A program made the translations under genes and the position numbers. From contig NZ_QPMJ01000003.1 of assembly GCF_003369835.1 (NCBI RefSeq), forward strand, positions 186,001 through 250,000: a stretch of 64,000 bases of DNA, in the 5' to 3' direction. This DNA is from Halorussus rarus (GTDB lineage: Archaea; Halobacteriota; Halobacteria; Halobacteriales; Haladaptataceae). Each line of letters begins with the position of its first letter. Positions within the stretch are counted from its first letter, which is position 1. The notes under the pieces are model-generated. The model worked only from the letters and a program-made list of their open reading frames with translations, made no database searches and was not told the DNA's origin. Positions 8,209 through 16,661 of the stretch are shown in pieces.

Positions 8209-8502
8209 ATGGACGAATACCAGCGCTCCGAGACCGACGACGGCCCGATAGCCAAGATATACTACGCCGACGAGGAGGCGACGAAGGTCGACGCCGCCTT
8301 CGTCATCGAGGACTGGGACTGGGTGGTCGGGTTCAACCAGGTCGCCACCGACGAGTACGACTACGTCTCGATTCCGGTCGAGAAGGTCATCGGCGTGATG
8401 TCCCCGGAGTACACCTCCTTCTCGCGCAACGGCAAGCGCGTGACCGCCTACGGCGTCGACGAGGAGGAGGCCGCGACGTTCGCCGACCGGCTGCCGGTCT
8501 GA
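8209..8502 (+). CDS. Small conserved-looking haloarchaeal protein, function unknown
   Basis: A 97-aa soluble acidic protein, no family recognised. It is rich in aromatic residues (IYYADE, EDWDWVVGFNQ, YDYVSIPVEKV) and has a compact alpha/beta look. The start at 8209 is preferred over the in-frame ATG at 8194 because a TTATGTCG TATA-like box at 8176-8183 lies the right distance away for a leaderless transcript. It stands alone between the permease and the arylsulfotransferase-like gene. Confidence 0.65.
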   Translation: MDEYQRSETDDGPIAKIYYADEEATKVDAAFVIEDWDWVVGFNQVATDEYDYVSIPVEKVIGVMSPEYTSFSRNGKRVTAYGVDEEEAATFADRLPV

Positions 8503-8548
8503 CCGCCGCGCCCCAATTTTAATCCCCTCCGCTTGCGTGGAAACCGAC

Positions 8549-9964
8549 ATGAACGCTCCCTCCTCCGACGCCCTCCGCGGGGTTCCGCGCCGGTGGCTGG
8601 TGCGAGGCGCGGTCGCGCTCCTCGTCCTCGGACTGGTCGCGCCCGCCGGCATCTCCGGCGCGACGTTCCTCGCCACGAGCGAGGACCCGACCAACCTCCG
8701 GGCCTCGGTCGACGACCCCGCGAACGGCACCACGGTCATCTCCATCCAGGGCTTCCACTTCCAGGGGATGGCCAACGCCAACAAGCCCGCGCGCCTCGTC
8801 GCGGTCGGGCCCCGGGGCGAGGTGCAGTGGGTCCACAACGGCTCGGGGTTCGACGCGCGGTGGTTCTACGACGTCGACCCGCTCGACAACCGCAATCTGC
8901 TGGTGACCGCGACGACGCCCAACGCGACGCTCGTCTACGAGTTCGACCCCGCGACCCGGGAGCGCGTCTGGACCGAGCGCCTGCCCATCCACGACACCCA
9001 CGACGTCGACCTCATCAACGGCGACCAGCTGCTCGTCGCCAACATGCGCGAACCGGACCGCGGCGACCGCATCTTCGTCTACAACATGACCACCGACGAG
9101 ACGGTCTGGGAGTGGGAGTTCGCCGACCACGGCTACCCCGAGTCGGGTGGCGGTCGGGCGAAGGACTGGACCCACGTCAACGACATCGACAAGATCGGCG
9201 ACGGCGAGTACCTCGTCTCGCCCCGGAACTTCGATCAGGTCGTCGTCGTGAACCGCTCGACTGACGAGGTGACGATGCAGTTGGGCAGCGACGGGAACCA
9301 CGACGTGCTGTACGAGCAGCACAACCCCCAGTACCTCCGCGAGGCGAACGGGACGCCGACCGTGCTCGTGGCCGACAGCGAGAACGACCGCATCGTGGAG
9401 TACGCCCGAGAGAGCGAGGGCGATTGGACGAAGACCTGGAGCGTCGGCACGCAGGGGCTCAACTGGCCGCGGGACGCCGACCGCCTCCCGAACGGCAACA
9501 CGCTCGTCGTCGACACCATGCACCACCGCGTCTTCGAGGTGACTCCGACCGGCGAGGTCGTCTGGGAGTTCCACGCGCCGTGGGCGCCCTACGACGTCGA
9601 GCGCATCACCTACGGCGACGAACCCGGCGGCCCGACCATGCGGGAACTCGGCAAGACGGGTGACTACGAACTCAGCGGGAGCCGGCTCGCGGTCGGCGGC
9701 GACACCAAGACCGTCTCGTTCTGGCTGGCCGCGGCGTTCGAGGGCACGCCGCTGGCCGACCGGGCGAACCACGCCGCCCGGCTCTGGGCCCACGTCACGC
9801 CGTGGATCCGCCCGGTCTGGATGTCGAGCTGGGAGTTCCTCGGCGCGGTGCTGGCCGGCGCGGTCGTCGTCGCGTGGGGCCTCGGCGAGACGATCTACCA
9901 GCGCCGCCGCATCCGGCGCGGGGTCTCGCGCATCGTCAGGCGAGTGCGCCGACCGGTGGAGTGA
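8549..9964 (+). CDS. Arylsulfotransferase (ASST)-like membrane-anchored beta-propeller
   Basis: A 471-aa protein anchored by an N-terminal hydrophobic segment (LVRGAVALLVLGLVAPAGI) and a C-terminal helix (FLGAVLAGAVVVAWGLGETIY) followed by an Arg-rich cytoplasmic tail. The domain between is an ASST-type propeller with repeated blade motifs such as HDTHDVDLINGDQLLVAN, THVNDIDKIGDGEYLVSPR and WPRDADRLPNGNTLVVDT, each providing His or Asp residues of the family. Bacterial ASST moves sulfate between phenols; whether this archaeal group does so is unknown, and a sensory or structural role is equally possible. A TTTTAATC TATA box about 30 nt before ATG 8549 sets the start. Confidence 0.8.
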   Translation: MNAPSSDALRGVPRRWLVRGAVALLVLGLVAPAGISGATFLATSEDPTNLRASVDDPANGTTVISIQGFHFQGMANANKPARLVAVGPRGEVQWVHNGSGFDARWFYDVDPLDNRNLLVTATTPNATLVYEFDPATRERVWTERLPIHDTHDVDLINGDQLLVANMREPDRGDRIFVYNMTTDETVWEWEFADHGYPESGGGRAKDWTHVNDIDKIGDGEYLVSPRNFDQVVVVNRSTDEVTMQLGSDGNHDVLYEQHNPQYLREANGTPTVLVADSENDRIVEYARESEGDWTKTWSVGTQGLNWPRDADRLPNGNTLVVDTMHHRVFEVTPTGEVVWEFHAPWAPYDVERITYGDEPGGPTMRELGKTGDYELSGSRLAVGGDTKTVSFWLAAAFEGTPLADRANHAARLWAHVTPWIRPVWMSSWEFLGAVLAGAVVVAWGLGETIYQRRRIRRGVSRIVRRVRRPVE

Positions 9965-10033
9965 GAGGTGCGATTGGAGGGGCCGAATCGAAACCGTCGC
10001 GCTCGATGGATTTTCCTCTCGGCGCACGCCGGC

Positions 10034-10050
10034 GCGGTCTTCAGGACCGC
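10034..10050. repeat. Short hairpin in the 280-nt gap before glutaredoxin
   Basis: GCGGTC (10034-10039) pairs with GACCGC (10045-10050) across a 5-nt loop, about 70 nt after the arylsulfotransferase-like gene. It may end that transcript. Nothing else is recognisable in 9965-10244 apart from a more A+T-rich stretch (10100-10150) that may hold the glutaredoxin promoter. Confidence 0.3.
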
Positions 10051-10244
10051 ACCGATGCGTGCGAGGGAGGCGGGAGGCCCGCGGTCGCGGTGCTGTGCGG
10101 TACATTTGTGACGGCAGTAGCTAGCTATCTCTTATCCGTCCACTTTCTGCCACCTGTTGAGTATTTCCGCCGTCTCCCTCCGAGGTCTCGTCACGCGCTT
10201 CCGGCACCACCACGTTCTTACCCGGCAAGTACCTACGAACGGAC

Positions 10245-10505
10245 ATGCCGAACCTCGAACTGTACGAACTCCAGGGCTGCCCGTACTGCGCGAAGGTCAC
10301 CGACAAACTCGACGAACTCGATCTCGACTACCAGTCCCACATGGTGCCGAGCGCCCACGCCGAGCGCGACGAGGTCGAGGAGGTCAGCGGCCAGACCGGC
10401 GTGCCCGTGCTGGTCGACGAGGAGAAGGGCGTCGAAGGGATGGCCGAGAGCGACGACATCGTCGAGTACCTCGAGGAGACGTACGGCGACGGGCAGGCGG
10501 CCTGA
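10245..10505 (+). CDS. Glutaredoxin-like protein
   Basis: An 86-aa thioredoxin-fold protein with the dithiol active site CPYC at residues 12-15, the cis-proline motif TGVPVLVD near residue 56 and the ESDDIVEYLEETYG helix that normally contacts glutathione in glutaredoxins. Haloarchaea use gamma-glutamylcysteine instead of glutathione, so the physiological thiol partner is probably that compound. Length is standard. It is monocistronic and followed by a convergent small membrane-protein gene. Confidence 0.92.
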   Translation: MPNLELYELQGCPYCAKVTDKLDELDLDYQSHMVPSAHAERDEVEEVSGQTGVPVLVDEEKGVEGMAESDDIVEYLEETYGDGQAA

Positions 10506-10540
10506 GCCGTCCGGTGACGGCCCCGCTCGAATCCCGATTC

Positions 10541-10738
10541 TCAGCCGAACCTGTTTATCGCCGCAGTGAGGGCCACCATTACGACGAGGGCGACGACCCC
10601 GGTCGCGACCGCGAGCAGGACCGCGCTCTCACCGCCGACCGTCGATTCGGCGACGGAGAACCCGAGAGCACCGCCGACGCCGCCGATGACCATCTGCTTC
10701 CACGTTTCGTCGGGCGTCTCGAACGCGCGGCGGTTCAT
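10541..10738 (-). CDS. Small membrane protein
   Basis: A 65-aa protein with a polar N-terminus (MNRRAFETPDETWKQ) and two hydrophobic stretches, VIGGVGGALGFSVA and AVLLAVATGVVALVVMVALTAA. No family recognised. It is convergent with the glutaredoxin gene and is transcribed from a promoter close to the downstream end of the HTH-regulator gene; GTTATACTCCC at 10745-10755 is an A+T-rich spot before its start (read on the other strand). Confidence 0.6.
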   Translation of the reverse strand: MNRRAFETPDETWKQMVIGGVGGALGFSVAESTVGGESAVLLAVATGVVALVVMVALTAAINRFG

Positions 10739-10772
10739 CGCCCGACCGTTATACTCCCGATAGCAAAAGGCT

Positions 10773-11732
10773 TCACGCCGGCTTCTCGCCGCGCTCGCGG
10801 ATGAGTTCCCGGAGCTCGTCGGGGTCGTCGATGTCCTCGAGCTCCTCGCGCTCGACCAGGCCGGTGCCGTCGACGCTCTCGCGCTTGGCCTCGTCGACGA
10901 AGTAGACCGAGCGCGTCCGGGCGACCTGACCGATGGAGGACATGATGCGGGCGCGCTTCTCGGCGGCCTTGGTGAACGCCGAGTGGCCCGTCAGGACGTT
11001 CTCGTGGCTGGTTTCGTCCTCGCTGACCGTCTTGAACGGCGCGCGGACCGTGGGGTGGACCTCGAAGCCCGCGCGGGTCAGCACCGTGACGATGCGCTCG
11101 TCGTCGCGCTCGGGCTCGGGGTCCTCGGGCGTGGGCTCGCCCTCGCGGACCTCCTCGGCCCCGTCGAGCACGTCCACGGGGCTGGTGAGGTCGCCCTCGA
11201 ACATGTCTTCGAGCTCGAGCGCCACCTCGACGCTGGCGTTCATGCCGTCCTCGTACTTCGAGACGGTGCGCCGGGAGACGCCGAGCTCCGAGGCCAGCCG
11301 GCCCAGGCTCCAGTCGCGCTCCTCGCGCTCGTCGCGCAGGACGTCGCCGTCGATGTTGACGTAGAGGCCGCCCGGCGCGGCGTACACCAGCGGCGACATC
11401 CCCTCGACGAACAGTTCCATGGCGGTGTCGGGGCTCAGGACCGGGACGCCGTGCCGGAAGTAGACCACGCCCGGCTCGAGCTCCTCGTCGCGGGTCCGGA
11501 GACCGACGACGACCGGGGTCGCGCTGAGGTACTCCCCGAGTCGCCGCATCTCCAGACCCGTCTCTCCGTCGAACGCGTCGACGTTCGCCAGTATCTTGAG
11601 CAAGAGCAGGTCGCGGCCGCGCCGCGCGGCCACGTCGAAGCTCTTGGGTCGGATTGCGCACCGGTCGCTAACGGTGAACCCCGCGTCCTCCAGCATTGCG
11701 GTCACGTTCCCGACCAGTGCAGACCGGGACAT
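10773..11732 (-). CDS. Archaeal HTH-type transcriptional regulatory protein
   Basis: A 319-aa protein of the conserved archaeal family of putative HTH regulators (HAMAP-type family with Cro/C1 helix-turn-helix). An N-terminal nuclease- or restriction-like alpha/beta domain (residues 1-125, [23 protein letters not shown]) precedes the [24 protein letters not shown] around residues 143-163, and a C-terminal domain follows after a Glu/Pro-rich linker ([15 protein letters not shown]). The family is nearly universal in Euryarchaea but its targets are unknown. It is transcribed divergently from tiaS with 150 nt between; a TATATATAC run at 11752-11762 marks the promoter. Confidence 0.85.
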   Translation of the reverse strand: MSRSALVGNVTAMLEDAGFTVSDRCAIRPKSFDVAARRGRDLLLLKILANVDAFDGETGLEMRRLGEYLSATPVVVGLRTRDEELEPGVVYFRHGVPVLSPDTAMELFVEGMSPLVYAAPGGLYVNIDGDVLRDEREERDWSLGRLASELGVSRRTVSKYEDGMNASVEVALELEDMFEGDLTSPVDVLDGAEEVREGEPTPEDPEPERDDERIVTVLTRAGFEVHPTVRAPFKTVSEDETSHENVLTGHSAFTKAAEKRARIMSSIGQVARTRSVYFVDEAKRESVDGTGLVEREELEDIDDPDELRELIRERGEKPA

Positions 11733-11882
11733 ATCCGCATGTAAGTGATTCCCCTATATATACATTGTGCCGACCTCACCCCGGCGACTGCTTGCGATTG
11801 GCCGCGTACGGAACGGTAGCTTGATTACCGAAGACGGGGTCGGTCCGAAAGTCGTTAATCCGACACGGTCCAACCCGAGACA

Positions 11883-13220
11883 GTGACGGTAATCGGCGTC
11901 GACGACACCGACTCCCGCGAGCGCGGGATGTGCACGACCTACCTCGCGGCCCGCCTGGCCGAGCGCCTCCGCGACGATGGCAGCGAGGACGCGACCGACT
12001 CCGCGAGCGTCGAGCGCCTGCTGCTCGTCAGGCTCAACCCCGCGGTCGAGCACAAGACCCGCGGCAACGCCGCGCTCGCGGTCCACACCGACGCCGATCC
12101 CGACGCCGCCTTCGACATCGCCCGCGAGGAGGTCGAGGCGGTCGCCGAGACCGACGACCCCCGGACCAACCCCGGCCTGGTCGTCGCGCCGGGCGACCCC
12201 GACGACGTCCCGGACGCCGTCGCCGACTTCGCACGCGCGGCGGTCCGGGACCACCTCTCGGTCGAGACTGCAGACGAGCGCATCGCGGCCGCGGGCTACC
12301 GGAGCGCCGGATGGAAGCTGGGCCGCGGGAAGATCGGCGCGCTGGCGGCGGTCGGCGCGTGGGCGGCGTTCGAGGACCGCGACGACGCGGAGGGCGAGGA
12401 CGGCGACGTCGCCCACCCCTGGACCTACGAGTGCATCTCCTACCGCGAGCCCGAACGGGTCGGCACGCCCCGCGAGGTCGACGCCGACTCGGTGTTCGCG
12501 GCCGCGGATGCGGCCTACCCCGCGGCCTGGGACACCGTCGACCGCGAGACCGGCCAGCTGGTCTGCGTCCCGCACACTCTCGGGCCCATCCTCCACGGTA
12601 TCCGGGGCGACGACCCCGAGACGGTCCGGACGGTCGCCGCGGCCATCGAGAGCGAACCCGTCTCGCGCCGCGCGGTCTTCGTGACGAACCAGGGCACCGA
12701 CGCCCACCTCCGCGACGGTGACCTCGCCGACGTCGAGGACGGCCGGGCCTACCGCGTCGAGGGGACCGTCGCCGAGGCGCCCGAGACCCGCCGCGGCGGC
12801 CACGTCTTCTTCCCGCTGGCGGACCCCGAATCAGACGCGGAACTCCGGTGCGCCGCCTTCGAACCGACCAAGCGCTTCCGGGACCGGGTCCGGGCGCTCC
12901 GGCCCGGCGACCGCATCGCGGCCTGCGGCGAGGTGTCGGGCGGGACCCTGAAGCTGGAGAAGTTCGCGGTGCGCGAACTGGACCGGACCGAACTCGTCAC
13001 GCCCGATTGTCCCGACTGCGGCCGGTCGATGGAGAGCGCAGGCGCCGGCCAGGGTTACCGGTGTCGGGACTGCGGGACCACCGCGCCGGGGAAGGTCGAG
13101 CGCGAGGTCGACCGGGAACTGGAGATCGGCTGGTACGAGGTGCCGCCCGAGGCCAGGCGCCACATCGCCAAGCCGCTGGTCCGGGGCGGGTTCGACGCGC
13201 CGATTCACCCGGAGAAGTGA
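11883..13220 (+). CDS. tiaS: tRNA(Ile2) 2-agmatinylcytidine synthetase TiaS
   Basis: A 445-aa ATP-dependent enzyme that attaches agmatine to C34 of the AUA-decoding isoleucine tRNA. Features in order: the N-terminal catalytic motif VIGVDDTDSRERGMCTTYLA (residues 3-22), the ferredoxin-like and FLD domains, an OB-fold region around 275-360 and a C-terminal zinc ribbon with CPDCGRSM and YRCRDCG near residues 377-400. GTG start at 11883; nothing upstream in frame fits the family better. Its presence shows archaeal AUA decoding. It is convergent with the first NUDIX gene, with only 1 nt between the stops. Confidence 0.95.
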   Translation: MTVIGVDDTDSRERGMCTTYLAARLAERLRDDGSEDATDSASVERLLLVRLNPAVEHKTRGNAALAVHTDADPDAAFDIAREEVEAVAETDDPRTNPGLVVAPGDPDDVPDAVADFARAAVRDHLSVETADERIAAAGYRSAGWKLGRGKIGALAAVGAWAAFEDRDDAEGEDGDVAHPWTYECISYREPERVGTPREVDADSVFAAADAAYPAAWDTVDRETGQLVCVPHTLGPILHGIRGDDPETVRTVAAAIESEPVSRRAVFVTNQGTDAHLRDGDLADVEDGRAYRVEGTVAEAPETRRGGHVFFPLADPESDAELRCAAFEPTKRFRDRVRALRPGDRIAACGEVSGGTLKLEKFAVRELDRTELVTPDCPDCGRSMESAGAGQGYRCRDCGTTAPGKVEREVDRELEIGWYEVPPEARRHIAKPLVRGGFDAPIHPEK

Positions 13221-13221
13221 C

Positions 13222-13758
13222 TCAGTCGAGCGCCGCCATCGCCGCCTCGACCCGGTCGCGGACGTGCGGTCGGAGGTCGTACCCGTCGTCGGCCAGTTCG
13301 TCCGCGTGGAAGAAGCGGACCGAACTGGCGTCGGTGCCGGCGGTCGGTTCGCCCGTCGACTCGGACGCCCTGACGGCGAATCCCACGTTGAGCACGTACT
13401 TCTCCCCCGTCGAGTCGAGCAGGTCCGTCCCGACGAGCGTGAGGGTCCCGGGGGCGACCGACACGCCCGCTTCCTCGCGGAGTTCGCGGACGACCCCGAC
13501 ACGAGGGTGCTCGTCGGCCTCGAGGTGACCGCCGGGGACCGTCCACTCGCCGGCTCCCGGCGGGGCCGCCCGGCGGACGAGCAGCGCCGAATCGTCGCGG
13601 ACGACGGTCACGTCGGCTCCCGGCGTGGGGTTGTGGTACACGACGCGCTCGCAGGCGGGACAGTACCGGCGCTCGCGGTCGTCCGTCCGACGGTCCGCGA
13701 GTTCGCCGCCGCAGTACGGGCAGTAATCGGCGACCTCCTGGGTCATTTGCCGACTCAT
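13222..13758 (-). CDS. Zinc-ribbon NUDIX hydrolase (copy 1)
   Basis: A 178-aa protein with an N-terminal four-cysteine zinc ribbon (CPYCGGEL at residues 13-20, CPACERVVYHNP at 33-44) and a NUDIX domain. The Nudix box GGHLEADEHPRVGVVREL continues to REEAGV and keeps all catalytic Glu residues. Proteins of this plan hydrolyse nucleoside diphosphate-linked substrates such as NADH; the exact substrate cannot be read here. It follows the paralogous NUDIX gene 13811-14335 at 52 nt on the same strand, so the two probably arose by tandem duplication. Confidence 0.88.
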   Translation of the reverse strand: MSRQMTQEVADYCPYCGGELADRRTDDRERRYCPACERVVYHNPTPGADVTVVRDDSALLVRRAAPPGAGEWTVPGGHLEADEHPRVGVVRELREEAGVSVAPGTLTLVGTDLLDSTGEKYVLNVGFAVRASESTGEPTAGTDASSVRFFHADELADDGYDLRPHVRDRVEAAMAALD

Positions 13759-13810
13759 CGAAGTGTCAACTCATAGCCGTTACTGGATCGCCGAGAAGAC
13801 TCCTCCCTTC

Positions 13811-14335
13811 CTACCCCAATCTACTCCACGCCTTCTCGAAGCGCTCGCCGTGCGGCGGGTGGAACGCCCCGCCGGTCCGGGCGAACGACTCCGGGGTGAA
13901 CCACCCCACGTCGGCGACCTCCGGGCCGGCTGCCGGTTCCCCGTCGGTCCCCTCGCGTCGGACCGCGAACCCGATCGAGACGATGCGCTTGCCCTCGAAC
14001 TGGTCGGCGGCGAAGGTGTCGAGCAGGAGGAGGTCGTCCGGGTCGACCCCGACGCCGGTCTCCTCGCGGAGCTCGCGGGCGGCCGCCTCCCGCGGACTCT
14101 CCTCCACTTCGAGGTGGCCGCCGGGGACCGCCCAGTCGCCGACCCCGGGTTCGACCGCGCGCTCGGTCAGCAGGACGCCCGCGTGGTCGACCACCGCGAC
14201 GCCCGCGGTCGGAGCGGGGTTCCGCCAGACCACTCGCTCGCAGTCGGGACAGTACTGGCGCTCGCGCCCCTCGATTTCGCGTGCAGTGAGCTCGGTTCCG
14301 CACTGCGGGCAGTAGTTCGCGGGGTAGGTGGTCAT
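13811..14335 (-). CDS. Zinc-ribbon NUDIX hydrolase (copy 2)
   Basis: A 174-aa paralog of the product of 13222-13758: zinc ribbon CPQCGTEL (residues 9-16) with CPDCERVVWRNP (29-40), then a NUDIX domain with box GGHLEVEESPREAAAREL continuing to REETGV. The start codon overlaps the stop of the upstream threonine synthase gene (ATGA at 14332-14335), indicating translational coupling, so the NUDIX protein is made with ThrC. The substrate is unknown; NADH pyrophosphatase-like or an ADP-sugar activity would fit the ribbon-NUDIX plan. Confidence 0.88.
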   Translation of the reverse strand: MTTYPANYCPQCGTELTAREIEGRERQYCPDCERVVWRNPAPTAGVAVVDHAGVLLTERAVEPGVGDWAVPGGHLEVEESPREAAARELREETGVGVDPDDLLLLDTFAADQFEGKRIVSIGFAVRREGTDGEPAAGPEVADVGWFTPESFARTGGAFHPPHGERFEKAWSRLG

Positions 14336-15468
14336 GATTTCAGCCCGCTCCCGGTCAGCGGGACGACCACGTCGTCGCTCGGTTCGAGGATCCCGCGCTC
14401 GCGGTAGGCGGCCACCGCGGCGGGCGCGACCGCCGAGGTGGGTTCGACGTAGAAGCCCCCGCGGCGCAGGCGGTCGAGCGCCGCGTCGACCGGGTCGGCG
14501 CCGAGCGCGATGGCGTCGCCCCCGGTCTCCTCGATGGCGTCGAGGATCTGTTCCTTCCGGACGGGGTCGACGATCTGGATGCCGTCGGCGGTCGAGTTGT
14601 CGCCCTCGGTCGCCTCGCTGCCGTGGAGCGCCGCCGCGATGGGCGCGTAGCCGGCGGCCTGCGCGCCGAGTAGTTTCGGCATCTCGTCGGTCCAGCCGGC
14701 GTCCTTCAGCGCGCGGAAGCCCCGGTAGGCCCCCAGGAAGAGCGTGCCGTGACCCAGCGGCGTGACCACCGCGTTCGGAACGTCCCAGTCGCGCTGGGCC
14801 GCGACCTCGAAGGCGAAGGTCTGGGTGCCCGCGAAGAACGTGGGGTTCCAGGCGTGGCTGGCGTACCAGCCCGCCTCGTCGTCTGATTCGACCGTCTCCA
14901 CGCAGGCGTCGGTCACGTCCCGGCGCGAGCCCTCGATTCTGACGGGGGTCGCGCCGACGCGTTCGATAGCCGCCAGCTTCGACGCCTTGGCGTCGGCCGG
15001 CACGTAGATGTCGGCGTCGATGCCGGCCCGGGCGGCGTACTGGGCGACGGCGGCGCCCGCGTTGCCCGAGGAGTCCTCGACGACCTTCTCGACGCCCAAA
15101 TCGGCGGCTCGCGAGAGGGTCGCGGTCGCGCCGCGGTCCTTGAAACTCCCCGAGGGGAACACGTACTCCAGCTTGAACTGGACGTTCGGGCCCCAGTCGG
15201 CGGTGGAGTTCGAATCGACTTCGGCGTCGACGAGCGGCGTGAACCCCTCGCCCAGCGTGACGCGGGGCGTGACCGGCAGGAACTCCTCGAACGCCCACAG
15301 CCCCGTCCGCGTGTCCAACTCCGCGAAGTCGGGCGCGGGACCGTCGGGTAGCGGTCGGTCGGCGAACTCCAGCGGATGGCCGCAATCGCAGCGCCACGGT
15401 TCGTCCGGGCCGGCGTGGTAGGTCCGGCCGCAGTCCGGGCAGGCGAGGTCGGTCGGCATACCCATCAC
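14332..15468 (-). CDS. thrC: Threonine synthase
   Basis: A 378-aa PLP enzyme converting O-phosphohomoserine to threonine. An N-terminal zinc finger-like segment (CPDCGRTY and CDCGHPL, residues 10-32) precedes the fold-type II domain, with the PLP lysine at K110 in FPSGSFKDRGA, the SSGNAGAA phosphate loop near residue 134 and a C-terminal PLTGSGLK motif. All fit archaeal short threonine synthases. It heads a two- or three-gene minus-strand unit with the NUDIX genes. A threonine deaminase lies 11 kb away (26314-27525). A catabolic pyridoxal enzyme of the same fold is a less likely alternative. Confidence 0.92.
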   Translation of the reverse strand: MMGMPTDLACPDCGRTYHAGPDEPWRCDCGHPLEFADRPLPDGPAPDFAELDTRTGLWAFEEFLPVTPRVTLGEGFTPLVDAEVDSNSTADWGPNVQFKLEYVFPSGSFKDRGATATLSRAADLGVEKVVEDSSGNAGAAVAQYAARAGIDADIYVPADAKASKLAAIERVGATPVRIEGSRRDVTDACVETVESDDEAGWYASHAWNPTFFAGTQTFAFEVAAQRDWDVPNAVVTPLGHGTLFLGAYRGFRALKDAGWTDEMPKLLGAQAAGYAPIAAALHGSEATEGDNSTADGIQIVDPVRKEQILDAIEETGGDAIALGADPVDAALDRLRRGGFYVEPTSAVAPAAVAAYRERGILEPSDDVVVPLTGSGLKS

Positions 15469-15517
15469 TGTCGGACTCAGGAACCAATAGTTGTCGAAGG
15501 GACCGCGCTATCGTCGG

Positions 15518-16474
15518 TCAGAACTCGTCGACGTCGGTGCCGACCGAGCAGACGTACTCGCCGGTCGCGACCTGCGGGAGCCGGCGCGAGCGCCAGAAGA
15601 TGCCCCTGTCGTCGGCGGTCACCTCGGCCTTGAGCTGGCCGAACGGGTCGGTCACCTCGAAGATGACGTCGCCGACCTCCACCCGGTCGCCCAGGTCCTT
15701 CCGGAACCGGACAAGCCCGCCCGAGGGCGAGCCGTAGCGGTCGAACCCCGTGGCGCGGGTCTGGGGCCGGCGGTCGACGTCGCCGTCGAGGAAGCCGTAG
15801 TACCGCAGCACGTTGAACAGGCCGTCGACGCCGTACCGGATGCTCTCCTCGTCCCAGCCGATGCAGCCCCCGAGCTCCGGGTCGACCGTCGGGATGCCCT
15901 CGTCCGGGCCGACGCGGGCGAGCTGGCCCTCCGGACCCTTCTGGTCGAGGACGTGGCCGCAGCCGAACACCTTCGCGAGCTCCAGGCACTCCTCGTGGAG
16001 CCGGTGGCGCTGGCCGCACCGGACCCGGACCTCGTTGAGCATCCGGCTGGTCGAGCCCTGGTGGAGGTCGAGGATGAGGTCCGCCCGGGTGGCCGCCTCG
16101 AAGGTGGCGGCCGCGATGCGCTCGCTGGAGGTCCCCGACTCGTCGCCGGGGTAGGTGCGGTTCATCTTGGTGTCGTCGATGGGGTTGCGGTGCTCGGCCA
16201 CCTGGAACGCGTGGTAGTTGACGATGCCGGTGACCAGCACGGTACCCGAGAGGTCCTCGGGCGAGATGCGGGGGATCGCCCGCTGGATCACGCCGAGCCC
16301 GTTGAGCTCGTCGCCGTCACTGACCGCCTGCACGTACAGCGTCGGGCCGTCCTCCGCGCCGTTGACCACCGCGACCGGCAGGCCGAAGTCGCCGCCGTCG
16401 CGCGTTTCGCCGACCTGCAACCGCCCGGTGTCCACCTCGCCGGGCGCAGCACTCGCCGTTCCGAGCGTCTTCAT
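15518..16474 (-). CDS. Succinylglutamate desuccinylase/aspartoacylase-family protein
   Basis: A 318-aa M14-type carboxypeptidase-fold protein of the AstE/AspA group. Visible motifs are DGDELNG (residues 53-59), MNRTYPG near 104-110, DLHQGS with His138 and a C-terminal biotinyl-like barrel with GDRVEVGDVIFEVTDPFG. In this family the first motif is normally HG(D/N)E, supplying one zinc-binding His; here that position is Asp53. The protein may bind a different metal, or work as a deacylase with altered chemistry. It is monocistronic, about 50 nt downstream of nothing related; the neighbouring thrC on the same strand has its own start region. Confidence 0.82.
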   Translation of the reverse strand: MKTLGTASAAPGEVDTGRLQVGETRDGGDFGLPVAVVNGAEDGPTLYVQAVSDGDELNGLGVIQRAIPRISPEDLSGTVLVTGIVNYHAFQVAEHRNPIDDTKMNRTYPGDESGTSSERIAAATFEAATRADLILDLHQGSTSRMLNEVRVRCGQRHRLHEECLELAKVFGCGHVLDQKGPEGQLARVGPDEGIPTVDPELGGCIGWDEESIRYGVDGLFNVLRYYGFLDGDVDRRPQTRATGFDRYGSPSGGLVRFRKDLGDRVEVGDVIFEVTDPFGQLKAEVTADDRGIFWRSRRLPQVATGEYVCSVGTDVDEF

Positions 16475-16661
16475 TACCCATAACCGACGGCTACACGCCC
16501 TTTAGCGGTTCGGTCTGACCGTCGGCGGCGTCGGACTCGCCGACGCCGAACTGCCGGTTCCTCCGGCCGGCTTCGACCTATCGAGCCGTCCCCCACCGTC
16601 CGTAGACGAACGTATCGGCATCTCCCCGGGAGTTTAGTCGGTCGGTTTCCATCCCTCTCAC

